From positions 1 to 56,656 of the forward strand of contig NZ_CAMLOV010000012.1 in the NCBI RefSeq assembly GCF_946481715.1: a stretch of DNA of 56,656 bases. Reading direction: 5' to 3'. The notes beneath the pieces were generated by a model that made no database searches, was not told the DNA's origin, and worked only from the letters and a program-made list of their open reading frames with translations. Position 1 is the first letter of the stretch. Each line of letters opens with the position of its first letter. A program made the translations under genes and the position numbers. Origin of the DNA: an uncultured Mucilaginibacter sp. GTDB lineage: Bacteria > Bacteroidota > Bacteroidia > Sphingobacteriales > Sphingobacteriaceae. Below are positions 17,461 to 26,434 of this stretch, piece after piece.

Positions 17461-17490
17461 AGAGGTGCAATACTTTGCACCTCGCACATG
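17461..17490. repeat. hairpin repeat, GAGGTGCAA type
   Basis: Arms AGGTGCAA (17463-17470) and TTGCACCT (17475-17482) pair perfectly around a 4-nt loop and are followed by CGCAC. It has the same layout as the GAGACGCA hairpins at 35087 and 38233, with two arm changes compensated on the other side. It is intergenic, upstream of pyrR and of the aminopeptidase gene. Confidence 0.5.
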
Positions 17491-17509
17491 CAAAGCAAAA
17501 AACACATGC

Positions 17510-17540
17510 TTGTTACATTATCCTTATCAATTTATATTTA
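17510..17540 (+). promoter_or_regulatory. possible Bacteroidota promoter of the aminopeptidase gene
   Basis: A CTTG at 17509-17512 and TATATTTA at 17533-17540 are spaced about as expected for the Bacteroidota -33 (TTG) and -7 (TAnnTTTG) elements. They lie 39 bp before the ATG. Confidence 0.35.
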
Positions 17541-17578
17541 TCTTCATCCGTTTTTAAATTGTCACAATAAAACATTAC

Positions 17579-19213
17579 ATGAAATTTTTTTATAAACTTT
17601 CGCTGGTTGCCGCACTTGCCTGCACAGCCACTGCTCCGGTTTTTTCGCAAACGGAAATTACCGAAAAACTCCCTACAGATTACCTTAGCAAAGAGTTCCA
17701 CGCCGGCAGGCGCCAGGCCCTACGCGATAAAATGCCTGCTAATTCAGTAGCGGTTATATTCGCTTTCCCGGAGGAGGTTTTTTCTAATGACGTGAACTAC
17801 GTGTTCCATCAAAACCCCGACTTGTATTATTTTTCGGGCTATAAAGAAGCCAACTCCATGCTGCTGATATTTAAAGATATGCAGGGCAGCGGCGCTGATG
17901 CTTACAACGAAGTAATTTTTGTGCAGAAACGCGACCCCGCACAAGAGCAATGGACTGGTAAAAGGCTTGGCGTAGAAGGCGCTAAAGGCAAGCTTGGTTT
18001 TAAGGCTGCTTTTGTTGGATCGGAGTTTGCCACCTTCCCCATCGATTTTAAAAAATTCAGCACCATTTTGTATGACGGTATCCCCGGGGATGTGGGTGCA
18101 AGTATAGCCAAAGGCAGCCTGAGCGACCTGGTAAATACTTTTAAAACAAAAGCGGAAATAAAGGATATGGATAAGGGCTTAATGAGCGACCTAAGCCTGA
18201 TAGCGCAACGCGGCACCCCAAAAAATATCGACCGTATAATGGCTTACCTAAAACCCAAAATGGACCAGGAGGCTTATAAAAACAACGCACTATTGCAGCA
18301 GTTGGTTGCCAAGCCCGATTCTGCAAGCCTGATGGATTTTAAAGCCAAAATAGGCGGCACTATGGGCGGTATGGTACAATATGATGATGCAGTAATGCAA
18401 TTGCGCGGCATAAAAACGCCCGAAGAACTTGTGCTGTTAAAAAAATCGGTGCAGATAAGCAGCCTTGCCCACGCCGAAGCCATGCGCGCCGTAACGCCGC
18501 AAATGAGCGAGCGCGAACTGGAAGGCATTATGCTATACGTGCATAAAAAATATGGTGCCGAAGATGAGGGTTATCCGCCAATTGTAGGCGCCGGCGGCAA
18601 CGGTTGTATTTTACATTACGAAGAAAATGAAGCCACCGCCGTTCAAAACCAGTTGGTGCTAATGGATGTGGGTGCCGAATATCATGGCTACTCTGCCGAT
18701 GTTACCCGCACTTTCCCGGCAAACGGCAAGTTTACCGAGGCGCAAAAGGCTATTTACCAATTAGTTTACGATGCACAGGAAGCTGTGTTCCCCCTTTGCA
18801 AGGAGGGTGTGCCATACGCACAGCTGGAAGCAAAAACAGGAGAAGTGCTTGCTGCCGGGTTAATAAAGCTTGGCATTATAAAAGACCAAAAAGAATTGCG
18901 CACCTACTACCCTCACGGTGTATCGCACCATTTAGGGCTTGACGTGCACGACAAAGGCGGCTACGGCGGCGAGCTAAAGGCGGGCATGGTGATCACTATA
19001 GAACCGGGCATTTACATCCCTGCCGGCAGCCCATGCGATAAAAAATGGTGGAACATTGGCGTACGAATAGAAGACGACATCCAAATAGGTAAAGACAAAG
19101 GTATTAACCTATCGGTTGATGCGCCGCGTACCTGGCAGGACGTTGAAAAAATGGCGGCCGAAAAAAGCATTTTCGATGCAGGGAAATTCCCGGCTTTGAA
19201 TACTTTAAAATAG
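17579..19213 (+). CDS. exported aminopeptidase P (Xaa-Pro aminopeptidase, M24B)
   Basis: The enzyme removes N-terminal residues that precede proline. The 544-residue protein begins with a signal peptide (MKFFYKLSLVAALACTATAP, cleavage near VFSQ). The aminopeptidase P N-terminal domain follows (NPDLYYFSGYKEANSML), then the pita-bread catalytic domain. The five metal ligands fit: Asp and Asp in LMDVGAEYHGYSADVTRTF, His in YPHGVSHHLGLDVHD, Glu in ITIEPGIY and Glu in VRIEDDI. It should act in the periplasm or at the outer membrane. It is monocistronic, with a hairpin downstream. Confidence 0.93.
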   Translation: MKFFYKLSLVAALACTATAPVFSQTEITEKLPTDYLSKEFHAGRRQALRDKMPANSVAVIFAFPEEVFSNDVNYVFHQNPDLYYFSGYKEANSMLLIFKDMQGSGADAYNEVIFVQKRDPAQEQWTGKRLGVEGAKGKLGFKAAFVGSEFATFPIDFKKFSTILYDGIPGDVGASIAKGSLSDLVNTFKTKAEIKDMDKGLMSDLSLIAQRGTPKNIDRIMAYLKPKMDQEAYKNNALLQQLVAKPDSASLMDFKAKIGGTMGGMVQYDDAVMQLRGIKTPEELVLLKKSVQISSLAHAEAMRAVTPQMSERELEGIMLYVHKKYGAEDEGYPPIVGAGGNGCILHYEENEATAVQNQLVLMDVGAEYHGYSADVTRTFPANGKFTEAQKAIYQLVYDAQEAVFPLCKEGVPYAQLEAKTGEVLAAGLIKLGIIKDQKELRTYYPHGVSHHLGLDVHDKGGYGGELKAGMVITIEPGIYIPAGSPCDKKWWNIGVRIEDDIQIGKDKGINLSVDAPRTWQDVEKMAAEKSIFDAGKFPALNTLK

Positions 19214-19246
19214 TTTTACGCTGTTTACGACAAAGGATAGCATATT

Positions 19247-19284
19247 CACAAAGAGCACAAAGACAAAAACTTTGTGCTCTTGTG
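19247..19284. terminator. imperfect hairpin after the aminopeptidase gene
   Basis: Arms CACAAAGAGCACAAAG (19247-19262) and CTTTGTGCTCTTGTG (19270-19284) pair with one bulge around a loop of 7 nt. A T-poor tail makes it a weak terminator candidate; it also looks like a dispersed CACAAAG intergenic repeat. Confidence 0.45.
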
Positions 19285-19326
19285 CTTTATTTACTTTGTG
19301 TACTTCGTGGGTAAAAAATCAATGTA

Positions 19327-19357
19327 TTGATTTTCAAATGCCAATTGCCTACATTTA
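19327..19357 (+). promoter_or_regulatory. possible Bacteroidota promoter of the MG2/plug gene
   Basis: TTG at 19327 and TACATTTA at 19350-19357 are 23 bp apart, matching -33 and -7 spacing of the Bacteroidota primary sigma factor. The gene's ATG is 22 bp downstream. Confidence 0.4.
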
Positions 19358-19378
19358 CCAAAACCATTAGCCTAACCC

Positions 19379-22198
19379 ATGGTATTTTGCATTAAATTTT
19401 CCCGGTTTGCAAAATTTGCGTGTACAGTTTGTGTGTGCATCGGCCTCCTCGCGTTTAAATTTAATGCTGCCTTTGCACAGGATACCTCTGCCATTAAAAA
19501 GCTTATCCATACGGCAGAAGACAGCCAGGCACGCCTCCCTTTAGAAAAACTTTACCTGCAACTGGATAGGCCCTATTACACCACCTACGATACCATTTGG
19601 TTTAAAGCCAATTTGTTTAAGGCAGCAACCTATACACCATCGCGGCTGAGCAGCAAACTGTATGTAGAACTGGTAAACGACAGCAGCAAAGTAGTAAACC
19701 GCTTTGCCATACCCTTGGCAGCGGGTTTGGGGCAGGGGCATATCGTACTCGATGAAAAAATAACCGATGGCAGCTACACGCTGCGCGCTTATACCAACTG
19801 GATGCAAAATTTTGGCGAAGGTATATTCTTTAGCAAGCAATTTTACGTAGGGAAGCCATCTGCACAGGGCAGTTGGCTTGTTAATGAACAACACACGGTT
19901 AAAACCATTTCGCAGGGCAACGAGGTGAACCTTGCCCTGCAGTTAACCAAACTTGATAAGTCGGTTATCCCCTACCGGGATATAGAATTAAGGCTAACCG
20001 AGGGCAAGAAAACGCTTTTTAAGAATTCTTTTTTAACATCCGATGGTGGCAGGTTAGCAGCGAATTTTATCCTTTCGTCAAAAACAGATACCCGCAAACT
20101 TTCGTTGCTTGTTACCGATAAAAACACAAAAAACAAATATAGCTTCCCGTTTTACCCGGGCGGGCCATTGCAAAACATCGATCTGCAGTTTATGCCCGAA
20201 GGGGGTATGCTGGTAGCGGGCATTTCGTCCCGGGTGGCATTTAAGGCTATAGGCGAGGATGGTTTGGGTGTGGATATTAAAGGCGTTATTGTAAACAGCC
20301 GTGATAAAGAAGTGAGTTCTTTTACCAGTACGCACAACGGGATGGGCATTTTTATACTGCTGCCACAAGCAAATGAAATTTATACAGCAAAATATGAAGT
20401 AAACGGCATTACACGTTCAGCCCCTCTTCCTTTAGCTACAGCATCGGGTATAACGCTCAAAGTAGATAACCTTTCCCTGCCCGATTCTATTTTGGTTTCG
20501 GTAAGAACCACACCGGGCTTTCAGGATCAAAATAAATGGTACATACTAATGGTGCAATCAGCAACCGAAGTTTATGTGGGTGTTCCGTTTAATTTAAGCA
20601 GCGGGTATTGTAACATCCACTCGCCTAAGCAGGGTTTAAGCTCGGGTATTATCAGTTTTACTATCCTCGACTATGCGGGCACTCCGTTATGCCAACGACG
20701 GGTGTTTATAGATAATCACGACCGGCTGAATATGGATATTACAAGCAACCAGCCCGTACATCAGCCAAAAGACAGCATTGCCCTTACACTAAATGCATGC
20801 AATGCCGATGGCTCGCCGGTAATAGGTAGCTTCGCGGTTTCGGTAACGGATGATACGTATATTACCGATAGGCCAGGTACAGATAATATTGTGAGCCGTT
20901 TGTTGCTTACATCAGAACTTAAGGGCTATGTAGAAGATGCCGCCTGGTATTTTACTACCGGTGGCGATAAACACGCAGCCCTTGATAATTTAATGCTTGC
21001 ACAAGGCTGGGCAGGGTTCAACTGGGCTGATGCCCTGCAACCTGCCAAACGGGTTAAATTCTTTGCCGAGCCGGATAACCGCCTAACCGGCAACCTGCGC
21101 GGTCTTTTTAACAAACCGGTTAAGGATGCCAAGCTCAGCCTGTTTTCGGTAAGCAAAAAATATGGATTGGTGCTTTACGATACCGTTAGCAATGCGCAGG
21201 GCGAGTTTACATTTAATAACTTACCGCTGTTTGATACCATCTCTTATACCCTAAGGGTGAACAACAAAAAGGATAAGGCATCCACAGCCGATATTAATTT
21301 AGATGTATTTAAGCCGGCAATAGTTGCCGGTAACGATATACGCCGGATACCGTGGTACGTACATGCCAACGACAGCCTGATGCTGGGATATTTTAACCGC
21401 CCGCAGCCAGAGCGTGTACCCGGGATAGACATGAGCCAGGTAAAAGGGAAGTTATTAAAGGAAGTAAGTATAAAGGCCCGTAAGCCCGAGGTACGAGCGG
21501 GTGGCATGACCGGGTCTCTTGTAAAAGAAATAACCGAAGCTGAGTTGGTAGACGCTGGCAAAACAACATTGTATGACCTCCTATCGCGCAAATTAGGTGG
21601 TTTTGGACTTGGCCACGTTTACAGAGAGAGCATATTTTCAAAAGCCACCATGCATGATAAGCCTGCCCTTGTAAGGGGCTTGGATATGGTATATGATATT
21701 ATTGTGGATGGCTTAGCAAGCAGCACCGTGGTCGGTACAACTTCTGTAATGGACACCCCCCTTGGGGATCCACAAACGATGATAGACTTTATGCGTTACA
21801 TTGGCGCAGACGATGTGAAAGATATTAAAATAGCCGATGGCTTTAAATTATTTATTACGGTTACCACCCGCAGCGGCAATAGCTATTATACACGTACAGC
21901 ACCTAATGTGATGGCTTATCGGCCAATACCCTATTGTTTTCCGCGGCAGTTTTACCGCCCGCGGTATACGGTAAATACGTCAGCGGCCATTCAACCCCGC
22001 CCAACCATACACTGGGAACCAAATTTAATTACCGATAAAACAGGCAAGGCAACGCTCTCTTTTTATGCCGCCGATAAGCCCGGGACCTATACCGTTACCA
22101 TCGAAGGGACGGATATGAACGGTAATTTTGGGTATCAAACCAGTAAGATAATCATAAAACCGCCGGTAGCGATGAGTAAAAACAGCACAACAAAGTAA
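19379..22198 (+). CDS. exported MG2-domain protein with TonB-plug-like segment
   Basis: The 939-residue protein has a signal peptide (FAKFACTVCVCIGLLAFKFN, cleavage near AAFAQ). It opens with the macroglobulin MG2 pattern common in Bacteroidota (EKLYLQLDRPYYTTYDTIWF, about residues 57-76). Immunoglobulin-like and carboxypeptidase-regulatory-like domains follow (NLRGLFNKPVKDAKLSLFSV). A plug-like stretch comes next (LLKEVSIKARKPE, then DAGKTTLYDLLSRKLGGFGL). The C-terminus has another MG-type domain (TGKATLSFYAADKPGTYTVT). It has no TonB beta-barrel, so it is not a receptor by itself. It is probably periplasmic or outer-membrane-associated; its substrate or partner is unknown. Confidence 0.78.
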   Translation: MVFCIKFSRFAKFACTVCVCIGLLAFKFNAAFAQDTSAIKKLIHTAEDSQARLPLEKLYLQLDRPYYTTYDTIWFKANLFKAATYTPSRLSSKLYVELVNDSSKVVNRFAIPLAAGLGQGHIVLDEKITDGSYTLRAYTNWMQNFGEGIFFSKQFYVGKPSAQGSWLVNEQHTVKTISQGNEVNLALQLTKLDKSVIPYRDIELRLTEGKKTLFKNSFLTSDGGRLAANFILSSKTDTRKLSLLVTDKNTKNKYSFPFYPGGPLQNIDLQFMPEGGMLVAGISSRVAFKAIGEDGLGVDIKGVIVNSRDKEVSSFTSTHNGMGIFILLPQANEIYTAKYEVNGITRSAPLPLATASGITLKVDNLSLPDSILVSVRTTPGFQDQNKWYILMVQSATEVYVGVPFNLSSGYCNIHSPKQGLSSGIISFTILDYAGTPLCQRRVFIDNHDRLNMDITSNQPVHQPKDSIALTLNACNADGSPVIGSFAVSVTDDTYITDRPGTDNIVSRLLLTSELKGYVEDAAWYFTTGGDKHAALDNLMLAQGWAGFNWADALQPAKRVKFFAEPDNRLTGNLRGLFNKPVKDAKLSLFSVSKKYGLVLYDTVSNAQGEFTFNNLPLFDTISYTLRVNNKKDKASTADINLDVFKPAIVAGNDIRRIPWYVHANDSLMLGYFNRPQPERVPGIDMSQVKGKLLKEVSIKARKPEVRAGGMTGSLVKEITEAELVDAGKTTLYDLLSRKLGGFGLGHVYRESIFSKATMHDKPALVRGLDMVYDIIVDGLASSTVVGTTSVMDTPLGDPQTMIDFMRYIGADDVKDIKIADGFKLFITVTTRSGNSYYTRTAPNVMAYRPIPYCFPRQFYRPRYTVNTSAAIQPRPTIHWEPNLITDKTGKATLSFYAADKPGTYTVTIEGTDMNGNFGYQTSKIIIKPPVAMSKNSTTK

Positions 22199-22319
22199 TA
22201 CTTTGTGCTTACATTAATCGAGAGGAAAAACAGGCAAAGGAGATGATACCAAAACTTAAGGAATTAAATAATGCCGGTTTTGGAAACTAATCTTTTGTAA
22301 TTTGCATACATAACAAATT

Positions 22320-22979
22320 ATGAACGCACTCGCCAAAAAACTGCTTATAAAACCTAACAGCCGCTGGTTATTATATAATGCCCCGGCAAATTATGTTGAA
22401 TTGCTGAGCCCATTACCCGATGGCGCTAAAACTTCTTTTGCACTGGACGGCAATTTTAACGGCATACAGCTTTTTGTAAAGAACAGTACGGAGTTGACCG
22501 ATAGCCTTAAGACGGTGGCGCCTCTATTAAAACCTGATACCATTTTTTGGGTTATCTATCCTAAAAAAAACTCGGGCATAACGTCCGACCTGGAGATGAT
22601 GAGCGGTTGGGACGAACTGGCCAAATACGGGCTTGGCGGCGTAGCGGCTGCAGCCGTAAACGAGACCTGGACCGCCCTGCGTTTCCGTCCTTTGGAACTA
22701 ACTAAAAAATCTGACACCTGTAACGACGAGATCCCTAAAAATGATTACGCGCAATATATAGATGTTGCTAATAAACAGGTTACCCTGCCTCACGAAATAG
22801 CGGATGTATTATCAGAAACGCCGGCAGCCATGAATAACTACCAATCGCTATCTTACTCCAACCGTAAGGAATATGTGCTATGGATACTCACGGCCAGGCA
22901 GGAAAAAACCCGCACCGAAAGGCTTGCCAAAATGGTAGAAAAACTGCTTGCCGGGAAAAAGAACCCGTCGGATAAGTAA
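22320..22979 (+). CDS. YdeI/OmpD-associated-type protein
   Basis: This 219-residue cytoplasmic protein has two parts. The N-terminal ~130 residues (LAKKLLIKPNSRWLLYNAPA, FWVIYPKKNSG) resemble DUF3052-like domains. The C-terminal ~75 residues (VTLPHEIADVLSETPAAMNN, YQSLSYSNRKEYVLWILTAR) match the YdeI/OmpD-associated (bacteriocin-protection) pattern. The molecular function of this family is not established. It is separated from the BlaI-like gene by 108 bp that include that gene's palindromic operator. Confidence 0.7.
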   Translation: MNALAKKLLIKPNSRWLLYNAPANYVELLSPLPDGAKTSFALDGNFNGIQLFVKNSTELTDSLKTVAPLLKPDTIFWVIYPKKNSGITSDLEMMSGWDELAKYGLGGVAAAAVNETWTALRFRPLELTKKSDTCNDEIPKNDYAQYIDVANKQVTLPHEIADVLSETPAAMNNYQSLSYSNRKEYVLWILTARQEKTRTERLAKMVEKLLAGKKNPSDK

Positions 22980-23040
22980 GGCTTTCTTCAACATAATTCA
23001 AACTCCAAAAATAAATTTAGGGCTTCTATTGCTTTATACA

Positions 23041-23083
23041 ATTTATACTCTACATTTGTAGAGTATAAATACTACTTGTAGAG
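23041..23083 (+). promoter_or_regulatory. palindromic operator of the BlaI-like repressor
   Basis: Positions 23041-23054 (ATTTATACTCTACA) and 23057-23070 are exact 14-nt inverted copies around a TT centre. An adjacent shorter palindrome, CTACTTGTAG (23072-23081), follows. Both carry the CTACA/TGTAG core typical of BlaI/MecI/CopY boxes (TACTACA..TGTAGTA). They end 5 bp before the repressor's ATG, so the operon is probably autorepressed. Confidence 0.8.
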
Positions 23084-23087
23084 CAAT

Positions 23088-23459
23088 ATGAAATTATCTA
23101 AAGCCGAAGAACAGTTGATGGAGCATTTATGGTCGCTGCAAAAGGCGTTCCTGAAAGACATTTTGGGGTGCTACAACGAACCAAAACCAGCTACCACAAC
23201 CATTGTTACCATGCTAAAACGAATGGCTGACAAAGGTTTCGTTGGTTATAAGCTTTTCGGCAACTCAAGGGAATACTATCCGCTGATAGCCAAGGCTGAT
23301 TACTTCTCTACCCATGTAAACGGCTTAATAAAAAGCTTCTTTAATAATTCTGCATCGCAATTTGCTTCGTTCTTCACCCGCGAAACCAACTTATCTGCCT
23401 CCGAATTAGAGGACCTTAAAAAAATAATTGAACAGGAAATTAATAAAAAGAAAAAATGA
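23088..23459 (+). CDS. BlaI/MecI/CopY-family repressor
   Basis: This 123-residue winged-helix protein begins MKLSKAEEQLMEHLWSLQKA, the standard BlaI opening, followed by the recognition part TTIVTMLKRMADKGFVGYKL. The C-terminal half is the dimerisation helix region (LDDLKK-like ELEDLKKIIEQEINKKKK). Family members bind TACA/TGTA palindromes and are cut by a partner BlaR1-type metalloprotease. The operator directly upstream and the ATGA overlap with the M56 protease gene fit this. There is no beta-lactamase gene next to it, so the signal may not be an antibiotic. Confidence 0.92.
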   Translation: MKLSKAEEQLMEHLWSLQKAFLKDILGCYNEPKPATTTIVTMLKRMADKGFVGYKLFGNSREYYPLIAKADYFSTHVNGLIKSFFNNSASQFASFFTRETNLSASELEDLKKIIEQEINKKKK

Positions 23460-24874
23460 TAGCATACCTCATCAAATCTGCATTTTGTTTAACGATGCTT
23501 TTGGCTGTATATCACTTGTTATTAGAAAAAGAAGCCATACACCGCTTTAAGCGCATGTTCCTGCTGGCGAGCCTGGCTTTTAGTTTGACCATCCCGCTTA
23601 TTAGCATCAATATTGCCATGCCCGAATCGCCGGTGGCGGATATTACAAGGCTTGCCCCTATCGCATCTTTCACACATGATGATATGGCAAATGTCACCAT
23701 CTCCCCAAGAACGAGGGTAGTAGTTACACAACCTGATGGCTTGGCATGGCAGGATTACATGTTGATTATTTACATCGTAGTAACTGCCGTTTTATTGGTT
23801 CGCTTTATGATCAATTTAAGATTAATAAGATCAAAGGTACAACGCAATGAACGCGTTAATATTGAAGGCGGGGTACTTATATTAGTTAAGGAGGCAATTA
23901 TCCCCAACAGTTTTCTGAAATACATTTTTGTGAACCGCGAAGAATACCGGAGCAACGATATGGAACCCGAACTGCTGATGCACGAACTGGTACATGTGCA
24001 CCAAAAGCACTCATTGGATATTATCCTTATCGAGTTGCTTAAAGCAATATTGTGGTTTAACCCGCTGTTTATCCTCTACAAAAAAGCAATTCAGCTTAAT
24101 CACGAATTTTTAGCAGACGACGGTGTTATTAAAGCTAACACTGATATCAAAGGCTATCAAAACCTGCTGTTAACAAAGGCCGGGCTGCAATCTAATTTTG
24201 CACTGGCAAGTAACTTCAATTATTCTGTAACCAAAAAACGATTGATCATGATGAAAACATCCACCACCAAATTAAAGGCTGTTGCAAAAGGATTTGCACT
24301 ACTCCCGTTGATATTGATTTTAGCAATTGTGATATGCGTAAAAGCTGAGGCAAAATTTGAGCTGCCCTCAGCTCGAAATCCGCAGACAGCAAAAGCAGAT
24401 ACACTTAAACCCGCACAACAAACTCCAACCGTTGTAAATCGCGATTCTATCAGCCCTGATAGTGTTATTATTCACTACACTCGTAAAGATGGCAGCAAAG
24501 TTACCAAAAAGCTTAGCGAGCTTCCGGCAGAAAAACAAAAGCAGTTGGGCAGCTTCGCCAGGCGGTACGTAATTGCGTCCATAAAGTACCCGTCGGTTAA
24601 ACAGTTCAATGCCTGGAAAAATGCCTCGATGTATGGCATTTGGTTGGATGACAAGCACGTTAGTAACGATGTATTGAACAATTACGCAGCAAAAGATATT
24701 GTAATGTTTAACAACAGCAAATTGTACGGCGCAGCTAAAAAAGGAAGATCTTACTATTACCAGGCCGACCTGTACACGCTATCGAAATACAAAGAATTAA
24801 AAGCGGAGAATGAGGCGGTGAATAAAAAGCCCCGAAAAATCATCAATATCTATTCGACCGAAGTGTTGAACTAA
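23456..24874 (+). CDS. BlaR1-type M56 metalloprotease without a penicillin-sensor domain
   Basis: The 472-residue protein has N-terminal membrane helices (SAFCLTMLLAVYHLL, MFLLASLAFSLTIPLISI, MLIIYIVVTAVLLVRFMI). The zincin motif MHELVHVHQ follows (HELVH at residues 176-180), with the distal Glu plausibly in LNHEFLADD. A fourth helix (LLPLILILAIVICV, about 280) leads to a periplasmic C-terminal region of ~180 residues. That region contains no SxxK penicillin-binding domain, unlike BlaR1 of staphylococci. It overlaps the repressor gene by 4 bp. It likely cleaves the repressor on receiving an unknown envelope signal. Confidence 0.88.
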   Translation: MIAYLIKSAFCLTMLLAVYHLLLEKEAIHRFKRMFLLASLAFSLTIPLISINIAMPESPVADITRLAPIASFTHDDMANVTISPRTRVVVTQPDGLAWQDYMLIIYIVVTAVLLVRFMINLRLIRSKVQRNERVNIEGGVLILVKEAIIPNSFLKYIFVNREEYRSNDMEPELLMHELVHVHQKHSLDIILIELLKAILWFNPLFILYKKAIQLNHEFLADDGVIKANTDIKGYQNLLLTKAGLQSNFALASNFNYSVTKKRLIMMKTSTTKLKAVAKGFALLPLILILAIVICVKAEAKFELPSARNPQTAKADTLKPAQQTPTVVNRDSISPDSVIIHYTRKDGSKVTKKLSELPAEKQKQLGSFARRYVIASIKYPSVKQFNAWKNASMYGIWLDDKHVSNDVLNNYAAKDIVMFNNSKLYGAAKKGRSYYYQADLYTLSKYKELKAENEAVNKKPRKIINIYSTEVLN

Positions 24875-24898
24875 ACCACTTCCCGGCCAAACAATAAA

Positions 24899-24925
24899 AA
24901 AGCGCCCTTTTGGGGCGCTTTAATT
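24899..24925. terminator. bidirectional terminator between the M56 protease gene and gltD
   Basis: Arms AAAGCGCCC (24899-24907) and GGGCGCTTT (24913-24921) enclose TTTTG. They are flanked by A-runs on one side and T-runs on the other, so the hairpin can end both converging transcripts. Confidence 0.85.
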
Positions 24926-24950
24926 TTTATGATGGGGTTTGGATTAGGGC

Positions 24951-26432
24951 TTAGTAAAACACCTGGTCGAATTGGTTCACCGCATCCTTGCTTTCCAGGT
25001 TGCTGTGGCCCATTAAAAATTCGTCAACTTTACGTGCAGCTTCACGGCCTTCTGATATGGCCCAAACCACCAGGGACTGACCGCGGCGCATATCGCCTGC
25101 GGCGAATACCTTGCTTACGTTGGTACGGTAAACACCTTCTTTCGCGTTTACGTTATTGCGGCCATCGAGCCCTACCTTCAATTGCTCTAAAGCGCCTTCA
25201 AACTGCGGGTTTACAAAACCCATGGCCAAAAACACGCGCTGGCAAGGTATCTCGCGCTCGCTGCCTTCTACCTCGCTAAATTTGATCGGGCGACCCATTA
25301 CATCAATTTCCCAGCTTACATCGGTAACTTTTAACGCGCGTAATTCGCCGTTCTCGTCGCCCAAAAACTCTTTGGTATTAATACCCCAGGCACGTTCTAC
25401 GCCTTCCTCGTGGCTACTGGTAGTTTTCAGCACCATCGGATAAGTTGGCCACGGCATATGAGCAGTACGCTGCTCGGGTGGCTGCATCATCACCTCAAAC
25501 TGTTTTACAGATTTTGCCCCCTGGCGGTTTGATGTACCCACGCAATCGCTGCCTGTATCGCCACCGCCAATTACCACAACATCTTTTCCGCTTGCAATTA
25601 TCTCTTCCATTTCGAAAGTGGTATTGCTTACGCGTTTATTCTGTTGTTTTAAAAAGTCCATTGCAAAATGTACACCCTTCAGTTCCCTGCCCGGGATAGG
25701 CAAGTTACGCGGAATGGTAGAGCCACCTGCCAGTATCACGGCATCATGGCTGCGTACAACTTCATCAGCCGGCACATCCTTGCCAATCTCGGTATTGCAT
25801 TTAAAAATGATGCCATCCTCTTCCATTATCTGGATACGGCGGTCTATCACCCATTTTTCTAATTTAAAATCGGGGATGCCGTAACGCAGTAAACCACCCG
25901 GGCGGTCGTCACGCTCAAAAACGGTAACTTTATGGCCTGCTTTTGCCAATTGGGCAGCAGCAGCCATACCCGCCGGGCCCGAGCCCACCACGGCAACCTT
26001 TTTGCCCGTTTTAATTACCGGGGCAGTAGGCTTAACCATATTTTTTGAATAAGCAACCTCTATGATGTGCTTCTCAATTTCCTCGATAGCAACCGGTGGC
26101 TTGTTGATGCCTAACACACATGCCGATTCGCATGGCGCCGGGCAAATTCTGCCCGTAAACTCGGGGAAGTTATTGGTTGATGATAGTATCTGGTATGCTT
26201 CGCCCCAGTTTTTGCGGTATACGGCGTCGTTAAACTCGGGTATCACATTACCCAGCGGGCAACCGCTGTGGCAAAAAGGGATCCCGCAGTTCATGCAGCG
26301 TGCGCTTTGCTGGTTTAATTTTTCTTCGGGATACAAACCAACAAACTCGTTATAGTTTTTTAAACGCTCGGCAACCGGCGTTTTTTGGGGAAGTTCCCTG
26401 TTAAATTCCTGAAATCCTGTAGGTTTTCCCAT
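24951..26432 (-). CDS. gltD: glutamate synthase (NADPH) small subunit
   Basis: The small subunit feeds electrons from NADPH to the large subunit. The 493-residue protein has the N-terminal double 4Fe-4S cysteine pattern (CMNCGIPFCHSGCPLGNVIP and RICPAPCESACVLG). The FAD-binding motif is VAVVGSGPAGMAAAAQLAKA and the NADPH-binding motif is DVVVIGGGDTGSDCVGTSNR. The second flavin motif is KVFAAGDMRRGQSLVVWAIS. It lies only 2 bp after gltB and is co-transcribed with it. Confidence 0.97.
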   Translation of the reverse strand: MGKPTGFQEFNRELPQKTPVAERLKNYNEFVGLYPEEKLNQQSARCMNCGIPFCHSGCPLGNVIPEFNDAVYRKNWGEAYQILSSTNNFPEFTGRICPAPCESACVLGINKPPVAIEEIEKHIIEVAYSKNMVKPTAPVIKTGKKVAVVGSGPAGMAAAAQLAKAGHKVTVFERDDRPGGLLRYGIPDFKLEKWVIDRRIQIMEEDGIIFKCNTEIGKDVPADEVVRSHDAVILAGGSTIPRNLPIPGRELKGVHFAMDFLKQQNKRVSNTTFEMEEIIASGKDVVVIGGGDTGSDCVGTSNRQGAKSVKQFEVMMQPPEQRTAHMPWPTYPMVLKTTSSHEEGVERAWGINTKEFLGDENGELRALKVTDVSWEIDVMGRPIKFSEVEGSEREIPCQRVFLAMGFVNPQFEGALEQLKVGLDGRNNVNAKEGVYRTNVSKVFAAGDMRRGQSLVVWAISEGREAARKVDEFLMGHSNLESKDAVNQFDQVFY

Positions 26433-26434
26433 AA

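Noticed and set aside
17368..17505. 46-residue N-terminal extension of PyrR
   Set aside because: The added residues contain intergenic repeat-derived sequence and have no family match; MQNLTLLDG is the expected start.
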